From: Clostridiales bacterium
GTDB taxonomy: Bacteria; Bacillota_E; Sulfobacillia; Sulfobacillales; JAIMBI01
Reading direction: 5' to 3'
DNA length: 52,847 nucleotides
Assembly: GCA_027318915.1 (NCBI GenBank)
Contig: DAHVOH010000015.1
Span: 1-52,847 of the forward strand
The notes under the pieces were generated by a model. The model was not told the DNA's origin, searched no databases, and was given only the letters and a program-made list of their open reading frames with translations. The translations under genes were made by a program, and so were the position numbers. Positions 6,758-15,645 of this stretch are shown here, in pieces (position 1 is the stretch's first letter; every line of letters begins with the position of its first letter).

Positions 6758-9700
6758 TTACGATGCCGGGATGGCCGGCAGATTCAAGGCGGCCACAGCC
6801 GCGTTGAAGCGCTCGACATCGCCTTGGAACACCTCATCCAAGGCGGCCAGGATCGCATCCAGCCGGGCCGTCAGTTCCGCGTGAACGTCTTCCATCTGAT
6901 GGGTGGGCCGGGCCTGGCCCATGGAAACGGCTCCGGAGAGGGACGCGAGACGGACATTGATCTTCCCGGGCACATTGAGCAGGTCCTTGGCGCTCAGGGC
7001 CCGGGTCTGATACAGATCCTCCTCCACGGCGGCGAGCCGTTCCAGGAGGGGTTTGGCCGCTTCGTCCAAACCGGCGCGGTGGGCCTCCGGACAGACCTTT
7101 TGGTAGAAGGCGACCGACTCCCGTGCCCGGCGAATGCGAAACACGGCCTCGTGGGCCGCCGAGATTTGGTCGCGAATGCGCAGCAAGAGCTGGAACTGTG
7201 CCTCCAGATCTTCCTGGCTGGCGGCGACACGGGGATCGGCCAGCAGCTCGAACGGCCGCGCCCAACTCTCCGCACCCACTTCCAGTACGGCCTCATACCG
7301 GCCCGGAGGGGCCGCGGGACCACGAATCCCGCCGCCCCGGTAGACCGCGCCCGGCATGGCCACGGCGTCGGGGTAGCGAAGATCCCAGATCACCCGATGG
7401 CTGCCCGCCCCGGCCGGCAGCTTGGGCTCCGGGGTCTCACCCGATTTGGCCTCCGCCGGCTGGCTGGAGAATGTCTTGACCACCGTGCCCGAGGCATCGC
7501 GGATGCGGAGACGCACCTCCTCCGTTTGGTCTTCGCCCAGCCAGTACGCGAACACGGCGCCGCTGGGGGGATTTTCCCCCGCATTGAGTAGGTGCAGGGT
7601 CTGCTCGCCGTCCCGTCCGGGGCGCCGCTCGAATCCGACCAGCACATTGTCGGCGGAGAGCAAGCCGGCGGACTGGTCCCGGCGGCCGCGGTCAAAGCCA
7701 ACCCGCGTGCGTACGACGGGAGCCAGGGGAAAGAGATGGGCGCGACGCTCCGGGTCCCACTCGGGGAATTCCCGCAGCGCGGACAGATCGTCCAGCACCC
7801 AGAAGCCGCGGCCATGTGTTCCCAGGACGGCGGCGTCCCCGTGAAAGGCGATGTCCCACACCGGGACCACCGGCAAGTTGAGCGACAGGCGCTCCCAGTG
7901 GTCTCCCGCGTCCCAGGACGCATACACGCCCCGCATGGTGCCGGCCAGGAGGAGGCCTGACCTGCGCGGATCTTCGCGGACGACGCGCGTCGCCTCATCG
8001 GCCGGGATCCCGACCGTGATGCTGTCCCAGGTGGCGCCGTAATCACGCGTCCGAAACAGCAACGGATCGAGGCGATCGCTCTTGTAGCAGGTGGCCGCCA
8101 CATAAGCTGTGCCCGGGTCCGTGTGCGAAGGCTCAATGATGGCGATGAGCGCCCACTCGGGAAGGTCGGGCGGGGTGACGTTCCGCCAGCTCCGGCCGTC
8201 GTCCCGAGAGATGTGGATGAGGCCGTCATCCGACCCCGCCCACAGCACGCCGCGAGTGACCGGAGACTCCGCCAGCGCAAAGATGGTGCAATAAAACTCG
8301 GCGCTGGTGTTGTCCTTGGTCACCGGCCCCCCCGACGACTCCTGCTTGCTCTTGTCGTCCCGAGTGAGATCGGGGCTGATCACGTCCCAACTCTGGCCCT
8401 CGTCGTGGGACCGAAAGACGACGTTGGCGGCGTGATAAAGCACCCGCGGATCGTGGGGGGAGAGAAACATGGGCGACGTCCATTGAAACCGGTACTTGGC
8501 GTCTTTAGCCCCGGCCCCCGACACGTCGGCGGGCCACGGCGTAATGTTGCGCACGTCGTGACTGGCGTGGTCATAGCGCGTCAACAGATTGTAGCTGCCG
8601 GCATAGACCACATCGGGATTGTCGGGTCTTACGGCGATGTAGCCGCTCTCGCCGCCACCCACCGCATACCATTGACTGGCCGTGATGGCGGGGCTGTCGG
8701 TGCGGCTGGGCACGGACAGGGTGCTGTTGTCCTGCTGCGCGCCGTATACCCGGTAAGGCCAGCGAGTGTCGGTGGTGACGTGGTAGAACTGAGCGGTGGG
8801 CTGATTCATCAGGGTGGACCAAGTGCGACCCCCGTCGAAAGACACGGCGGCGCCCCCGTCGTGGCCATTGATGAGCCGGCGCGGGTTGCGGGGATCGATC
8901 CACAGGTCGTGATGGTCGACGTGGCCGGCGGTGAGCTTTTCATAGGTCTTGCCGCCGTCGATGGATCGCCATGAGTCGAAGCTCAGCACGTACAGCGTGT
9001 CGGCGTCGGTCGGGTCGGCAAAGATGTGGCTGAAATACCAAGGCCGCTGCCTCAGTTCCGGATTGTCCGTCAGCTGTTGCCAGGTTTCCCCCCCGTCCTC
9101 CGTCCGGTAGATGCCGCCGTTGGACTCGGCCATTTCGAGCGAGAGATACACGCGGCCGGATTTAGGCGCTGCGGCCACGGACAGCCGCCCCTTGACGCCT
9201 GCCGGAATTCCCGGGCGGTCGGTCAGTTCACTCCAGGTGTCGCCGCCGTCGGTCGTTTTATAGAGGCGGCTGCCGGGTCCGCCGGCCTCGAGGCTGTAGG
9301 GCGTGCGATGGCTCTCATAGGTGGCGGCGTAGAGGATGCGCGGATTGAGCGGGTCCATGGAGAGGTCGATGACCCCGCTTCGTTCGTCCACGAACAGGAT
9401 CCGTTCCCATGTCCGTCCGCCGTCGTGCGAGCGATAGACGCCACGTTCGGGATTGGGACCGAACGCGTGGCCAAACGCGCCCACATACACCACGTCCGGG
9501 TTTTGGGGGTGAACTCGGATGCGGGAGATCTGCCGAGTTTCGCTCAAGCCCAAGTGCCGCCAGGTGCGTCCGCCATCCGTCGACCGGTACACGCCGTCGC
9601 CATGCAGGACATTCTCCCGGATGCAGCTTTCGCCCATGCCGGCGTATACCACTTCCGGATCAGACGGTGCCACCGCCAAGGCCCCCACGGAGGCGGTGCG

Positions 9701-9901
9701 GAAGAACCCGTCGGATACATTCTGCCAGTAAATGCCGCCGTCGGTGGTTTTCCAAACCCCGCCGGCACATGCGCCGAAATAAAAGCACAGAGGGTCGGTG
9801 GGATGACCCGCCACCGATGTCACCCGGCCGCCGCGAAACGGACCAATCAGACGCCACTGCAAAGCGCCGAGTGCTGTCTCGGCCTGTCTGTCTTGCCCCA
9901 T
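6758..9901 (-). CDS. BNR/sortilin-like beta-propeller protein
   Basis: A 1047-residue protein of the VPS10/sortilin-like group, often annotated as glycosyl hydrolase with BNR repeats. Asp-box motifs (S/T-x-D-G-G-x-T-W) recur along the first 650 residues: KTTDGGIYW, RSTDGGRTW, RSHDGGRTW, KTTDGGDTW, RTEDGGETW, SFDGGRTW and more. Two consecutive propellers are likely. The last 200 residues form a beta-sandwich-like part plus a helical tail. The ATG at 9901 follows GGAGGAGG by 9 nt. No signal peptide is present, unlike most relatives, so it seems cytoplasmic. A close paralogue lies at 46571-49678 beside glycosidases. Catalytic activity is unproven; a scaffold or ligand-binding role is equally possible. 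Confidence 0.8.
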   Translation of the reverse strand: MGQDRQAETALGALQWRLIGPFRGGRVTSVAGHPTDPLCFYFGACAGGVWKTTDGGIYWQNVSDGFFRTASVGALAVAPSDPEVVYAGMGESCIRENVLHGDGVYRSTDGGRTWRHLGLSETRQISRIRVHPQNPDVVYVGAFGHAFGPNPERGVYRSHDGGRTWERILFVDERSGVIDLSMDPLNPRILYAATYESHRTPYSLEAGGPGSRLYKTTDGGDTWSELTDRPGIPAGVKGRLSVAAAPKSGRVYLSLEMAESNGGIYRTEDGGETWQQLTDNPELRQRPWYFSHIFADPTDADTLYVLSFDSWRSIDGGKTYEKLTAGHVDHHDLWIDPRNPRRLINGHDGGAAVSFDGGRTWSTLMNQPTAQFYHVTTDTRWPYRVYGAQQDNSTLSVPSRTDSPAITASQWYAVGGGESGYIAVRPDNPDVVYAGSYNLLTRYDHASHDVRNITPWPADVSGAGAKDAKYRFQWTSPMFLSPHDPRVLYHAANVVFRSHDEGQSWDVISPDLTRDDKSKQESSGGPVTKDNTSAEFYCTIFALAESPVTRGVLWAGSDDGLIHISRDDGRSWRNVTPPDLPEWALIAIIEPSHTDPGTAYVAATCYKSDRLDPLLFRTRDYGATWDSITVGIPADEATRVVREDPRRSGLLLAGTMRGVYASWDAGDHWERLSLNLPVVPVWDIAFHGDAAVLGTHGRGFWVLDDLSALREFPEWDPERRAHLFPLAPVVRTRVGFDRGRRDQSAGLLSADNVLVGFERRPGRDGEQTLHLLNAGENPPSGAVFAYWLGEDQTEEVRLRIRDASGTVVKTFSSQPAEAKSGETPEPKLPAGAGSHRVIWDLRYPDAVAMPGAVYRGGGIRGPAAPPGRYEAVLEVGAESWARPFELLADPRVAASQEDLEAQFQLLLRIRDQISAAHEAVFRIRRARESVAFYQKVCPEAHRAGLDEAAKPLLERLAAVEEDLYQTRALSAKDLLNVPGKINVRLASLSGAVSMGQARPTHQMEDVHAELTARLDAILAALDEVFQGDVERFNAAVAALNLPAIPAS

Positions 9902-9929
9902 GCTGCACATCCTCCTCCCGTGCACCCGG

Positions 9930-9949
9930 GATACCCCAGCCGGGGTATC
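9930..9949. promoter_or_regulatory. palindrome in the divergent intergenic region
   Basis: Perfect inverted repeat GATACCCC-AGCC-GGGGTATC, 28 nt upstream of the BNR gene start and 136 nt upstream of the oxidoreductase start. It could be an operator for one or both divergent units. On the plus side TATGAT at 10053-10058 is a candidate -10 for the oxidoreductase pair, but its -35 is poor. Confidence 0.45.
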
Positions 9950-10085
9950 GCCGATGCCCTACACGTCTTCTCCTCGGCCCAGACGCTTTCCTCTCCGCAT
10001 CGGGTGGCCCGGTCGCGTGAACGGGAAGCGCGCCCGTCCCGGTCGATTTCGGTATGATGGGCAGGAGAACCGGGAGGGCGGGACT

Positions 10086-11078
10086 ATGCCGTTGCGGGTT
10101 GTGCTGGTGGGTGCGGGCACCATGGGACGGATTCATGCCGAGGCGTATCGGCAAATTCCGGAAGCGGCGCTGACGGCGGTGGTGGATCCGGGGCCGGCCG
10201 GCGCCGAGTTGGCCGCGCGCCATGGTGTGGCGGCCTTTCGGCGCCTGGACGATGTCGTGGTCGCTTATGACGTGCTGGATGTGACCGTGCCGACGGCGTG
10301 GCATCCCTCTCTGGTGGTGGCGGGGTTGGCGGACGGGCGGGCGGTTTTGTGCGAAAAGCCCATCGCGCTCACGTTGGATGATGCCGATCGCATGCTGGAC
10401 GCGGCGAATCGAGCGGGGGGCCGGTTGGGCGTTGGACACGTGGTGCGCTACTTTCCGGAATATGTCGCGGCCCACGACGCCGTGACGGGTGGGGATCTGG
10501 GTGACGTGGCCGTGGCGCGAATGTTTCGGGGCGGTCCGTTCCCCCGGGGCTGGAATGATTGGTACGCCGATGACCAGCAGAGCGGTGGCCCCTTTGTGGA
10601 CCTGGTCATTCACGATTTTGACTTTCTGCTGTGGACATTTGGACCGGCGGAACGCGTATCCGCCCGGGCGGTGGGCGGGGTGGCCGGGCGAACGCCCACG
10701 GTGGTGTCGGCCGTGCTGCGGTTTCGATCCGGGATGGTGGCCCAGGTCACGGGAAGTTGGGCCCATCCCCGGTTTGGCACCCGATTCGAACTGGCCGGCA
10801 GCAAGCGCTTGATGAGCCATGACAGCTTGTCCGCAGCCACCCTGGTGACGGATCAAACCGGATCCGGGGAGTCGGCCGGGGTGGCGGTGCCGTCGGCTCC
10901 GCGCCATGCGTCACCCTATGTGCTGGAGTTGGCGGATATGATGGAGGGCATTGCCGCCGGCCGTCCCTTCCGCGTGACCGCCGAGGATGCCAGAGCGGCC
11001 CTTCGCTTGGCTTTGGCCGCTCGGCAGGCTGCGACCAGCGGCTGTGCCGTGGCCCTGGACGAAAGGGACGCGCGATGA
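10086..11078 (+). CDS. Gfo/Idh/MocA family oxidoreductase
   Basis: NAD(P)-dependent sugar or inositol dehydrogenase-type protein of 330 residues. The Rossmann fold opens the protein with VVLVGAGTMGRIHAEAY (G-x-G-x2-G). The family motif CEKPIALTLDDADRM follows at about residue 90, with the Lys that takes part in catalysis. The C-terminal half is the usual alpha/beta substrate domain (QQSGGPFVDLVIHDFDFL, containing the conserved HD). The ATG at 10086 has GGAGGG 7 nt upstream; the longer open frame from 9900 is not coding. It overlaps the next family member by 4 nt, suggesting co-translation. The substrate cannot be determined. Confidence 0.88.
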   Translation: MPLRVVLVGAGTMGRIHAEAYRQIPEAALTAVVDPGPAGAELAARHGVAAFRRLDDVVVAYDVLDVTVPTAWHPSLVVAGLADGRAVLCEKPIALTLDDADRMLDAANRAGGRLGVGHVVRYFPEYVAAHDAVTGGDLGDVAVARMFRGGPFPRGWNDWYADDQQSGGPFVDLVIHDFDFLLWTFGPAERVSARAVGGVAGRTPTVVSAVLRFRSGMVAQVTGSWAHPRFGTRFELAGSKRLMSHDSLSAATLVTDQTGSGESAGVAVPSAPRHASPYVLELADMMEGIAAGRPFRVTAEDARAALRLALAARQAATSGCAVALDERDAR

Positions 11079-12079
11079 GCGGGCGAACGGGATTTCGGAT
11101 CGGACTGTTGTCGGCCGCCCATGTCCATGCGCCCGGCTACGCGGCGGCCCTGGCCCGCTTGCCCGGCGTGACGGCGGTGCTCGTCACGGACGACGATGAC
11201 GAGCGGGGCCGGTCGTTTGCCGTGCGCCACCGGGTTACCTGGGAACCCGACGTCGACAAGTTGGGGGCGGCCGTGGACGGCTTCATCATCTGCGCCGAGA
11301 ACGACCGGCATCGCTGGTGGTGGGAGCGCGCGGCGGCGTGGGGACGGCCGGTGCTGTGCGAAAAGCCGCTCGCCATCAGCATCGAGGATGGGAGGGAGAT
11401 GCTCCGCCTGGCTCAGACCACCGGAACGCCGTTGTTTACGGCCCTGCCGGTACGAACGCTGGCGCCGGTGGCCACGCTCCGAACAGCCGTGCGGACGGGA
11501 GAACTGGGCGAGATTCTGGCGGTGTTCGGCACCAATCATGGCTATTTGCCTCCGGGCTGGTTCCAGGACCCACGGCGGTCGGGGGGTGGTGCCGTGATGG
11601 ACCACGGAAGCCACGTGGTCGACTTGATTCGGTGGATTTGCGGCCGCGAGCCGACGGAGGTGTCGGCCGAGGTGGGAAATCGGCTATACGGGCGGGCTGT
11701 CGATGATTCCGGCTTGCTGCTCATGACCTTGGACAACGGCGGCCTGGCCACGCTGGATCCGTCCTGGTCACGACTGCCGGGCTTCCCGACCTGGGGGGAT
11801 GTCACTCTGGAGGTGGTGGGCACCGCCGGCCGCGCCTGGCTCGATCCTTTGGCGGAGCACCTGCACCTCTTCGGGGCCGACGCGGTCACCCATCGCTATG
11901 TGGGGTACGGGGAGAACATGGACGACCTGCTGCTGAAGGCCTTCTTGGAGGTGGTGGCCGGTCGGCCGGCACCGCCCACGCTGGCCACGGGGGCAGACGG
12001 ATTTGTCGGCATGGCCGTTTCCTTGGCGGCCTACCAGTCGGCCGCCGACGGACGGCCGGTATCCGTGGCGCAAATTTAA
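11075..12079 (+). CDS. Gfo/Idh/MocA family oxidoreductase (second copy)
   Basis: A 334-residue relative of the preceding protein. It keeps CEKPLAISIEDGREM and the late DHGSHVVDLIRWICGREP segment, but the N-terminal strand reads IGLLSAAHVHAPGYAAAL and lacks the G-x-G-x2-G of the first copy. That variant is seen in one branch of the family and may alter cofactor binding. Its ATG overlaps the upstream stop (ATGA), so both are made together and could form a hetero-oligomer or act on consecutive steps. Sequence divergence from the first copy is high, so this is not a recent duplication. Confidence 0.86.
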   Translation: MSGRTGFRIGLLSAAHVHAPGYAAALARLPGVTAVLVTDDDDERGRSFAVRHRVTWEPDVDKLGAAVDGFIICAENDRHRWWWERAAAWGRPVLCEKPLAISIEDGREMLRLAQTTGTPLFTALPVRTLAPVATLRTAVRTGELGEILAVFGTNHGYLPPGWFQDPRRSGGGAVMDHGSHVVDLIRWICGREPTEVSAEVGNRLYGRAVDDSGLLLMTLDNGGLATLDPSWSRLPGFPTWGDVTLEVVGTAGRAWLDPLAEHLHLFGADAVTHRYVGYGENMDDLLLKAFLEVVAGRPAPPTLATGADGFVGMAVSLAAYQSAADGRPVSVAQI

Positions 12080-12189
12080 CCGGCGGCTTGGGTTTACGCA
12101 AGTGGCGCGCCGGACGGTGCTCGGCGCAGACACCGCCGGTGGAGTCGGGCAACGGCAGGACAGGGCGTAATCGGAGTGGGTGAACGGCG

Positions 12190-12699
12190 GTGACGGGACC
12201 GGCGGCATGGGTGCGGCGGCGCGCGGAGCGCGCGATTCTGCCGGGAGATGACGAGGCCCTTCGGCAGCGCAAGGCGCTGTTTGTGGCGGCGGGTCCGATC
12301 GCGGTGGCAGGGGCATTGGTGTGGACGCTCCTCTACGCGGTGCTGGGCCGGCCCTTGGCCGCCGCGGTGCCGTTCGGGTATGCGGTGCTGGCGTGGGGTT
12401 CGCTGGTCTGGCTGGATAAACGGCCCGGCGGGTTCTTGTGGCTGCTGACCGGCAACCTGGTCCTGGTCGTTCTGTTGCCGTTTGCGCTCCAGTGGAGCTT
12501 GGGCGGTATGGTGAGCAGCGGACTGGTGAGCCTCTGGGCGCTGATTGGCCCCCTGGCGGCCCTCATCTTCCTGGGGGTGGAGGCGGCGGTGCCGTGGCTG
12601 CTGTCGACGCTGCTCCTCGCCTTCGGGTTCGACGTGGGAGACTGGCATGCGGCGGTGGCCCCCTCCCTTTGTTCATGCGCGACGTGTTCTTCTTCATGA
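12190..12699 (+). CDS. adenylate cyclase, membrane-anchor part (frameshifted from its catalytic half)
   Basis: This frame encodes about 155 sensible residues with five hydrophobic segments (for example VAAGPIAVAGALVWTLLYAV and WLLTGNLVLVVLLPFALQW) and then degenerates into CSCATCSSS and a stop. The reading continues in the -1 frame from about 12660 as LFMRDVFFFMNAG, adding a sixth membrane helix and the cyclase domain. I therefore treat this as the N-terminal half of one six-helix cyclase of about 400 residues, like Rv1625c of Mycobacterium. The shift sits in a C-rich run near 12655-12665 and could be mutation, sequencing error or ribosomal slippage. The GTG start at 12190 is weakly supported by a distant GGAG. 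Confidence 0.65.
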   Translation: MTGPAAWVRRRAERAILPGDDEALRQRKALFVAAGPIAVAGALVWTLLYAVLGRPLAAAVPFGYAVLAWGSLVWLDKRPGGFLWLLTGNLVLVVLLPFALQWSLGGMVSSGLVSLWALIGPLAALIFLGVEAAVPWLLSTLLLAFGFDVGDWHAAVAPSLCSCATCSSS

Positions 12700-13403
12700 A
12701 CGCCGGCATGCTGTCGGCCTTTGTGGTGCTGTTGACCCGACATTTTCTGCGCGAGCGGGAACGGGCCCGGCGCCGATCCGAGGAGCTTTTGCTCAACATT
12801 CTGCCGGCGCCCATCGCGATGCGCCTCAAAGAATGTCCGGACAGCCTCATCGCCGTCCGACACGAATCCGTCACGGTCGTGTTTGCCGACTTGGTCGGAT
12901 TCACCGCCTTGTCGGCCGAACTTCCGCCCGAGACGGTGGTCGACTGGCTCAACGAGCTGTTTAGCCGGTTTGATGATCTCACCACGCAATGGGGTTTGGA
13001 GAAGATCAAGACCATCGGCGACGCGTACATGGTGGTGGCCGGGGTGCCCGACCCCCAGGCAGACCATGTCGAGCGGGCACTGGAGATGGCTTGCGCCATG
13101 GTGCGGGAGACCGCCGCGGCGGGGCGGCCGCTGGCGCTGCGCGTGGGCGTCGACACCGGACCGGTGGTGGCGGGCGTCATTGGTCGCCGAAAGTTCAGCT
13201 ATGACTTGTGGGGAGACACGGTCAACATGGCCAGCCGGATGGAAGCCAACGGGCTCCCCAACCGCATCCAGGTGACGGAGCGGGTGTGGCGGGCGGCGCG
13301 GCATCGCTACCGGTTTTCGGCACGTCCCGAGGTGCCGGTGAAGGGCAAAGGGATCATCACGGCCTATCTGCTGGAGTCCGGGCCCGACGGCACTCCCGAT
13401 TAA
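12675..13403 (+). CDS. class III adenylate cyclase catalytic domain
   Basis: Catalytic part of a nucleotidyl cyclase making cyclic AMP. After one membrane helix comes the coupling helix SEELLLNILPAPIAMRLKE. The cyclase core follows: VTVVFADLVGFTAL (first metal Asp), KIKTIGDAYMVVAG (second metal Asp) and SYDLWGDTVNMASRM (transition-state Asn and Arg). The Lys in KIKTIGD and the Asp in YDLWGD are the purine-specifying residues of adenylate, not guanylate, cyclases. ATG 12675 is the first start in this frame after the shift but has no ribosome binding site, which favours a continuous protein from 12190. The next gene, an MFS protein with a cyclic-nucleotide-binding domain, is a natural target of its product. 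Confidence 0.82.
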   Translation: MRDVFFFMNAGMLSAFVVLLTRHFLRERERARRRSEELLLNILPAPIAMRLKECPDSLIAVRHESVTVVFADLVGFTALSAELPPETVVDWLNELFSRFDDLTTQWGLEKIKTIGDAYMVVAGVPDPQADHVERALEMACAMVRETAAAGRPLALRVGVDTGPVVAGVIGRRKFSYDLWGDTVNMASRMEANGLPNRIQVTERVWRAARHRYRFSARPEVPVKGKGIITAYLLESGPDGTPD

Positions 13404-13661
13404 CGCGGCGCGACTTGGCCTGATGGGAAGCCCGCCGGCACCGGGAGCGACGTTCCGCGCACACCGCGCCCTGGCACCGTGAGGTGCCGCCTCATGTCGG
13501 CTGGGACGCTCGGCGCGGGGTGGGCGGAAGGCCCGAGGTCCGGGAAGGATGCCGGGGACCTGTTGTCGAACCAAACCGTACCACCAAGCGCCTTTGCGCC
13601 TCATCGGCGCCATAGGGCCCGGGACACGCGGGCGCGGTGTCTCGGGAGGTGATGCTGGCGG

Positions 13662-15494
13662 ATGACCGGTGAACCCGCCTCGCCGCCGACTGTTCGGGCT
13701 TCGCGTCCGCGCATGCCGGCGCCGCTTCGGTCAGGCTCCACCCGCCTGGTTCTCGGCATGGCGTTCCTGGCCAGCATGGGAAACTATATGGTGTTGCCCT
13801 TCCTGGCCATCTACCTGCGCACGGTGCTGGGCCTGCCGGTGGGATGGGTGGGGCTCTTGGTGGGCCTGCCGTTTCTCAGTGCGACCGTCTTTGGGCCGCT
13901 GGGCGGGTACGTGGCCGATCACTGGGGCCTACGCCGTGCGTACGCCGCCCAGGCGGGGTTCTACGCTTTGGCGGCGGCGGGACTCGGCGTGGCGCAGTCA
14001 GGCTGGCAGGCCGCCCTATGGCTGGTGCTGGCGGGGGTGACCATCCCCGTCAGTCAGAGCGGACTGCGCGCCCTCATGAACGAGGCGCTGCCGGCATCCG
14101 TGCGGGGACTGGGCCAGAACTACATTTACTGGGCCAACAACGTCGGTGTGGTGGTCGGTTTGCTGGTCGCCTCCCGCTGGCTGGGAGCGGGGCGCGACGC
14201 CCTTCCGTTCTGGGTTCTGGCCGCCATCAGCGTGGTTTTGGGCACAACCGCCTGGGCTTGGGGTCGAGAGCCCGAGCGACCGCCCGGCAAGACAGCCGAG
14301 TCGCCCTCAGCCGCAGGCACCCTGCACGCTCTCGGCAGCGACCGGGCGCTCCGGTATGCCGTCCTCACGGCCATTGCGCTCGTGATCCTGCAGGCGCAGC
14401 TGTCGTCCACCGTACCCATCGCGATTGCCTCCCATTTTGTTAACGGCAGCGCCCTCTTCGGACCCCTGCTGGCGTTAAACGGCGTGGTGGTGGTGGCGGC
14501 CGAGCCGCTGGCTCTGCGCCTTCTCGCCCGGACCCGACCGGCGCTCCTGTTTTGGGTGGGGGCCGTGGCTATGGCGGCCGGATTAGCGATGGGCGGAATC
14601 GGACAGAGCCTGGGCGCCTGGGTGGTGGGAATGCTGGTGTTGAGCGCGGGCGAGGTGCTGTGGGCCACGACCCTGAATGACTTTCTGGGCATACTGCCGA
14701 CGCCGGGCCACACGTCCTTGTATTTTGCCACCACGCTTGCCGCGCAAGCGCTCGGGTTTTTCCTCGGCACCACGGTGGGGGCGCTCTTGTACCGGCAATT
14801 GGGCGCCGCATGGTTTGGCACGCTCGCCGTGTGGTCGATTGGGGGTGGCGTGTGCTTCAGTTTGGCCGTGGCGGCGCTCCGCCGCCGGCAGTTGCAGACA
14901 CTGGCCATGGGACTGGCGTCGGCCTCGTGGTTGACCGGCGGGGGACCGGGCGAGCAGCGGGCGAGGCTTGCCGGGGATGCCGAGACGAACGGGCCGGTTT
15001 TCCGCGGCGCGGCTGTCTTACTGTCCGCCCAGGGCCGGTCCGATCCCGAAAACTATGGCATTCCGGCGCCGCCGGAACGACTGGCCTGGCTGGAACACCT
15101 GTCGGAGGAGGACCGCGCTACGCTGCTGTCGCACATGCCCCGGCGCCGTTTTCGGGCCGGCGACGTCCTGATCCGGCAGGGCGAGCGCGCCCGCACCCTG
15201 TATGTGGTGACGGACGGCGAACTGGAGGTGGTGCTCGGATCCGGCGACGGCGCCCGGCGCCTCACCCAGGTTCCGACCGGCAGTGTGTTTGGCGAGCAGG
15301 CGTTCTTTGACGGCGAGCCGCGGTCCGCCACCGTGCGGGCCGTCACCGACGGCGAAGTGCGTGAGCTGACTTGGCCGGACGTCGACCGGCTGGCGGCCGT
15401 GGATTCGTCCCTGGCCCTTTTGGTTTTGGCCGACCTGACGCGCATTGTGAGCACCCGGCTGCGTCTGACGACCGAGTCCCTCTCCCGGCTTTAG
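13662..15494 (+). CDS. MFS transporter fused to a cyclic-nucleotide-binding domain
   Basis: A 610-residue fusion in one uninterrupted frame. Residues 25-425 are a 12-helix major facilitator (GGYVADHWGLRRAYAAQ is the helix 2-3 loop). A 50-residue linker leads to a CAP-type cyclic-nucleotide-binding domain at about 475-600: RRFRAGDVLIRQGERARTLY, then the phosphate-binding cassette with Gly544-Glu545 (FGEQAFFDGEPRSATV) and Arg554, the residues that contact the ribose hydroxyl and cyclic phosphate. The domain therefore looks able to bind cAMP or cGMP. The ATG at 13662 follows GGGAGGTGAT. With the adenylate cyclase 258 nt upstream this suggests transport gated directly by cAMP. Substrate unknown. 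Confidence 0.87.
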   Translation: MTGEPASPPTVRASRPRMPAPLRSGSTRLVLGMAFLASMGNYMVLPFLAIYLRTVLGLPVGWVGLLVGLPFLSATVFGPLGGYVADHWGLRRAYAAQAGFYALAAAGLGVAQSGWQAALWLVLAGVTIPVSQSGLRALMNEALPASVRGLGQNYIYWANNVGVVVGLLVASRWLGAGRDALPFWVLAAISVVLGTTAWAWGREPERPPGKTAESPSAAGTLHALGSDRALRYAVLTAIALVILQAQLSSTVPIAIASHFVNGSALFGPLLALNGVVVVAAEPLALRLLARTRPALLFWVGAVAMAAGLAMGGIGQSLGAWVVGMLVLSAGEVLWATTLNDFLGILPTPGHTSLYFATTLAAQALGFFLGTTVGALLYRQLGAAWFGTLAVWSIGGGVCFSLAVAALRRRQLQTLAMGLASASWLTGGGPGEQRARLAGDAETNGPVFRGAAVLLSAQGRSDPENYGIPAPPERLAWLEHLSEEDRATLLSHMPRRRFRAGDVLIRQGERARTLYVVTDGELEVVLGSGDGARRLTQVPTGSVFGEQAFFDGEPRSATVRAVTDGEVRELTWPDVDRLAAVDSSLALLVLADLTRIVSTRLRLTTESLSRL

Positions 15495-15532
15495 GCACAG
15501 ATGACCGGGGTCCGCGCCGGACGGGGCGGCCC

Positions 15533-15560
15533 GGGGGTCGGGGGGGCCGAGGGGACCCCC
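15533..15560. terminator. possible bidirectional hairpin between convergent genes
   Basis: GGGGGTC (15533-15539) pairs with GACCCCC (15554-15560). It lies between the stops of the convergent MFS-fusion and glycosyltransferase genes. No T-run; weak call. Confidence 0.3.
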
Positions 15561-15645
15561 AGCCGCCGAGGGGTCCGGACACTTCCGGGGTCATCCATCG
15601 ACGGCCGTGACGAGGCACTACCGCATGGCCGACCGCCCTCCGACG

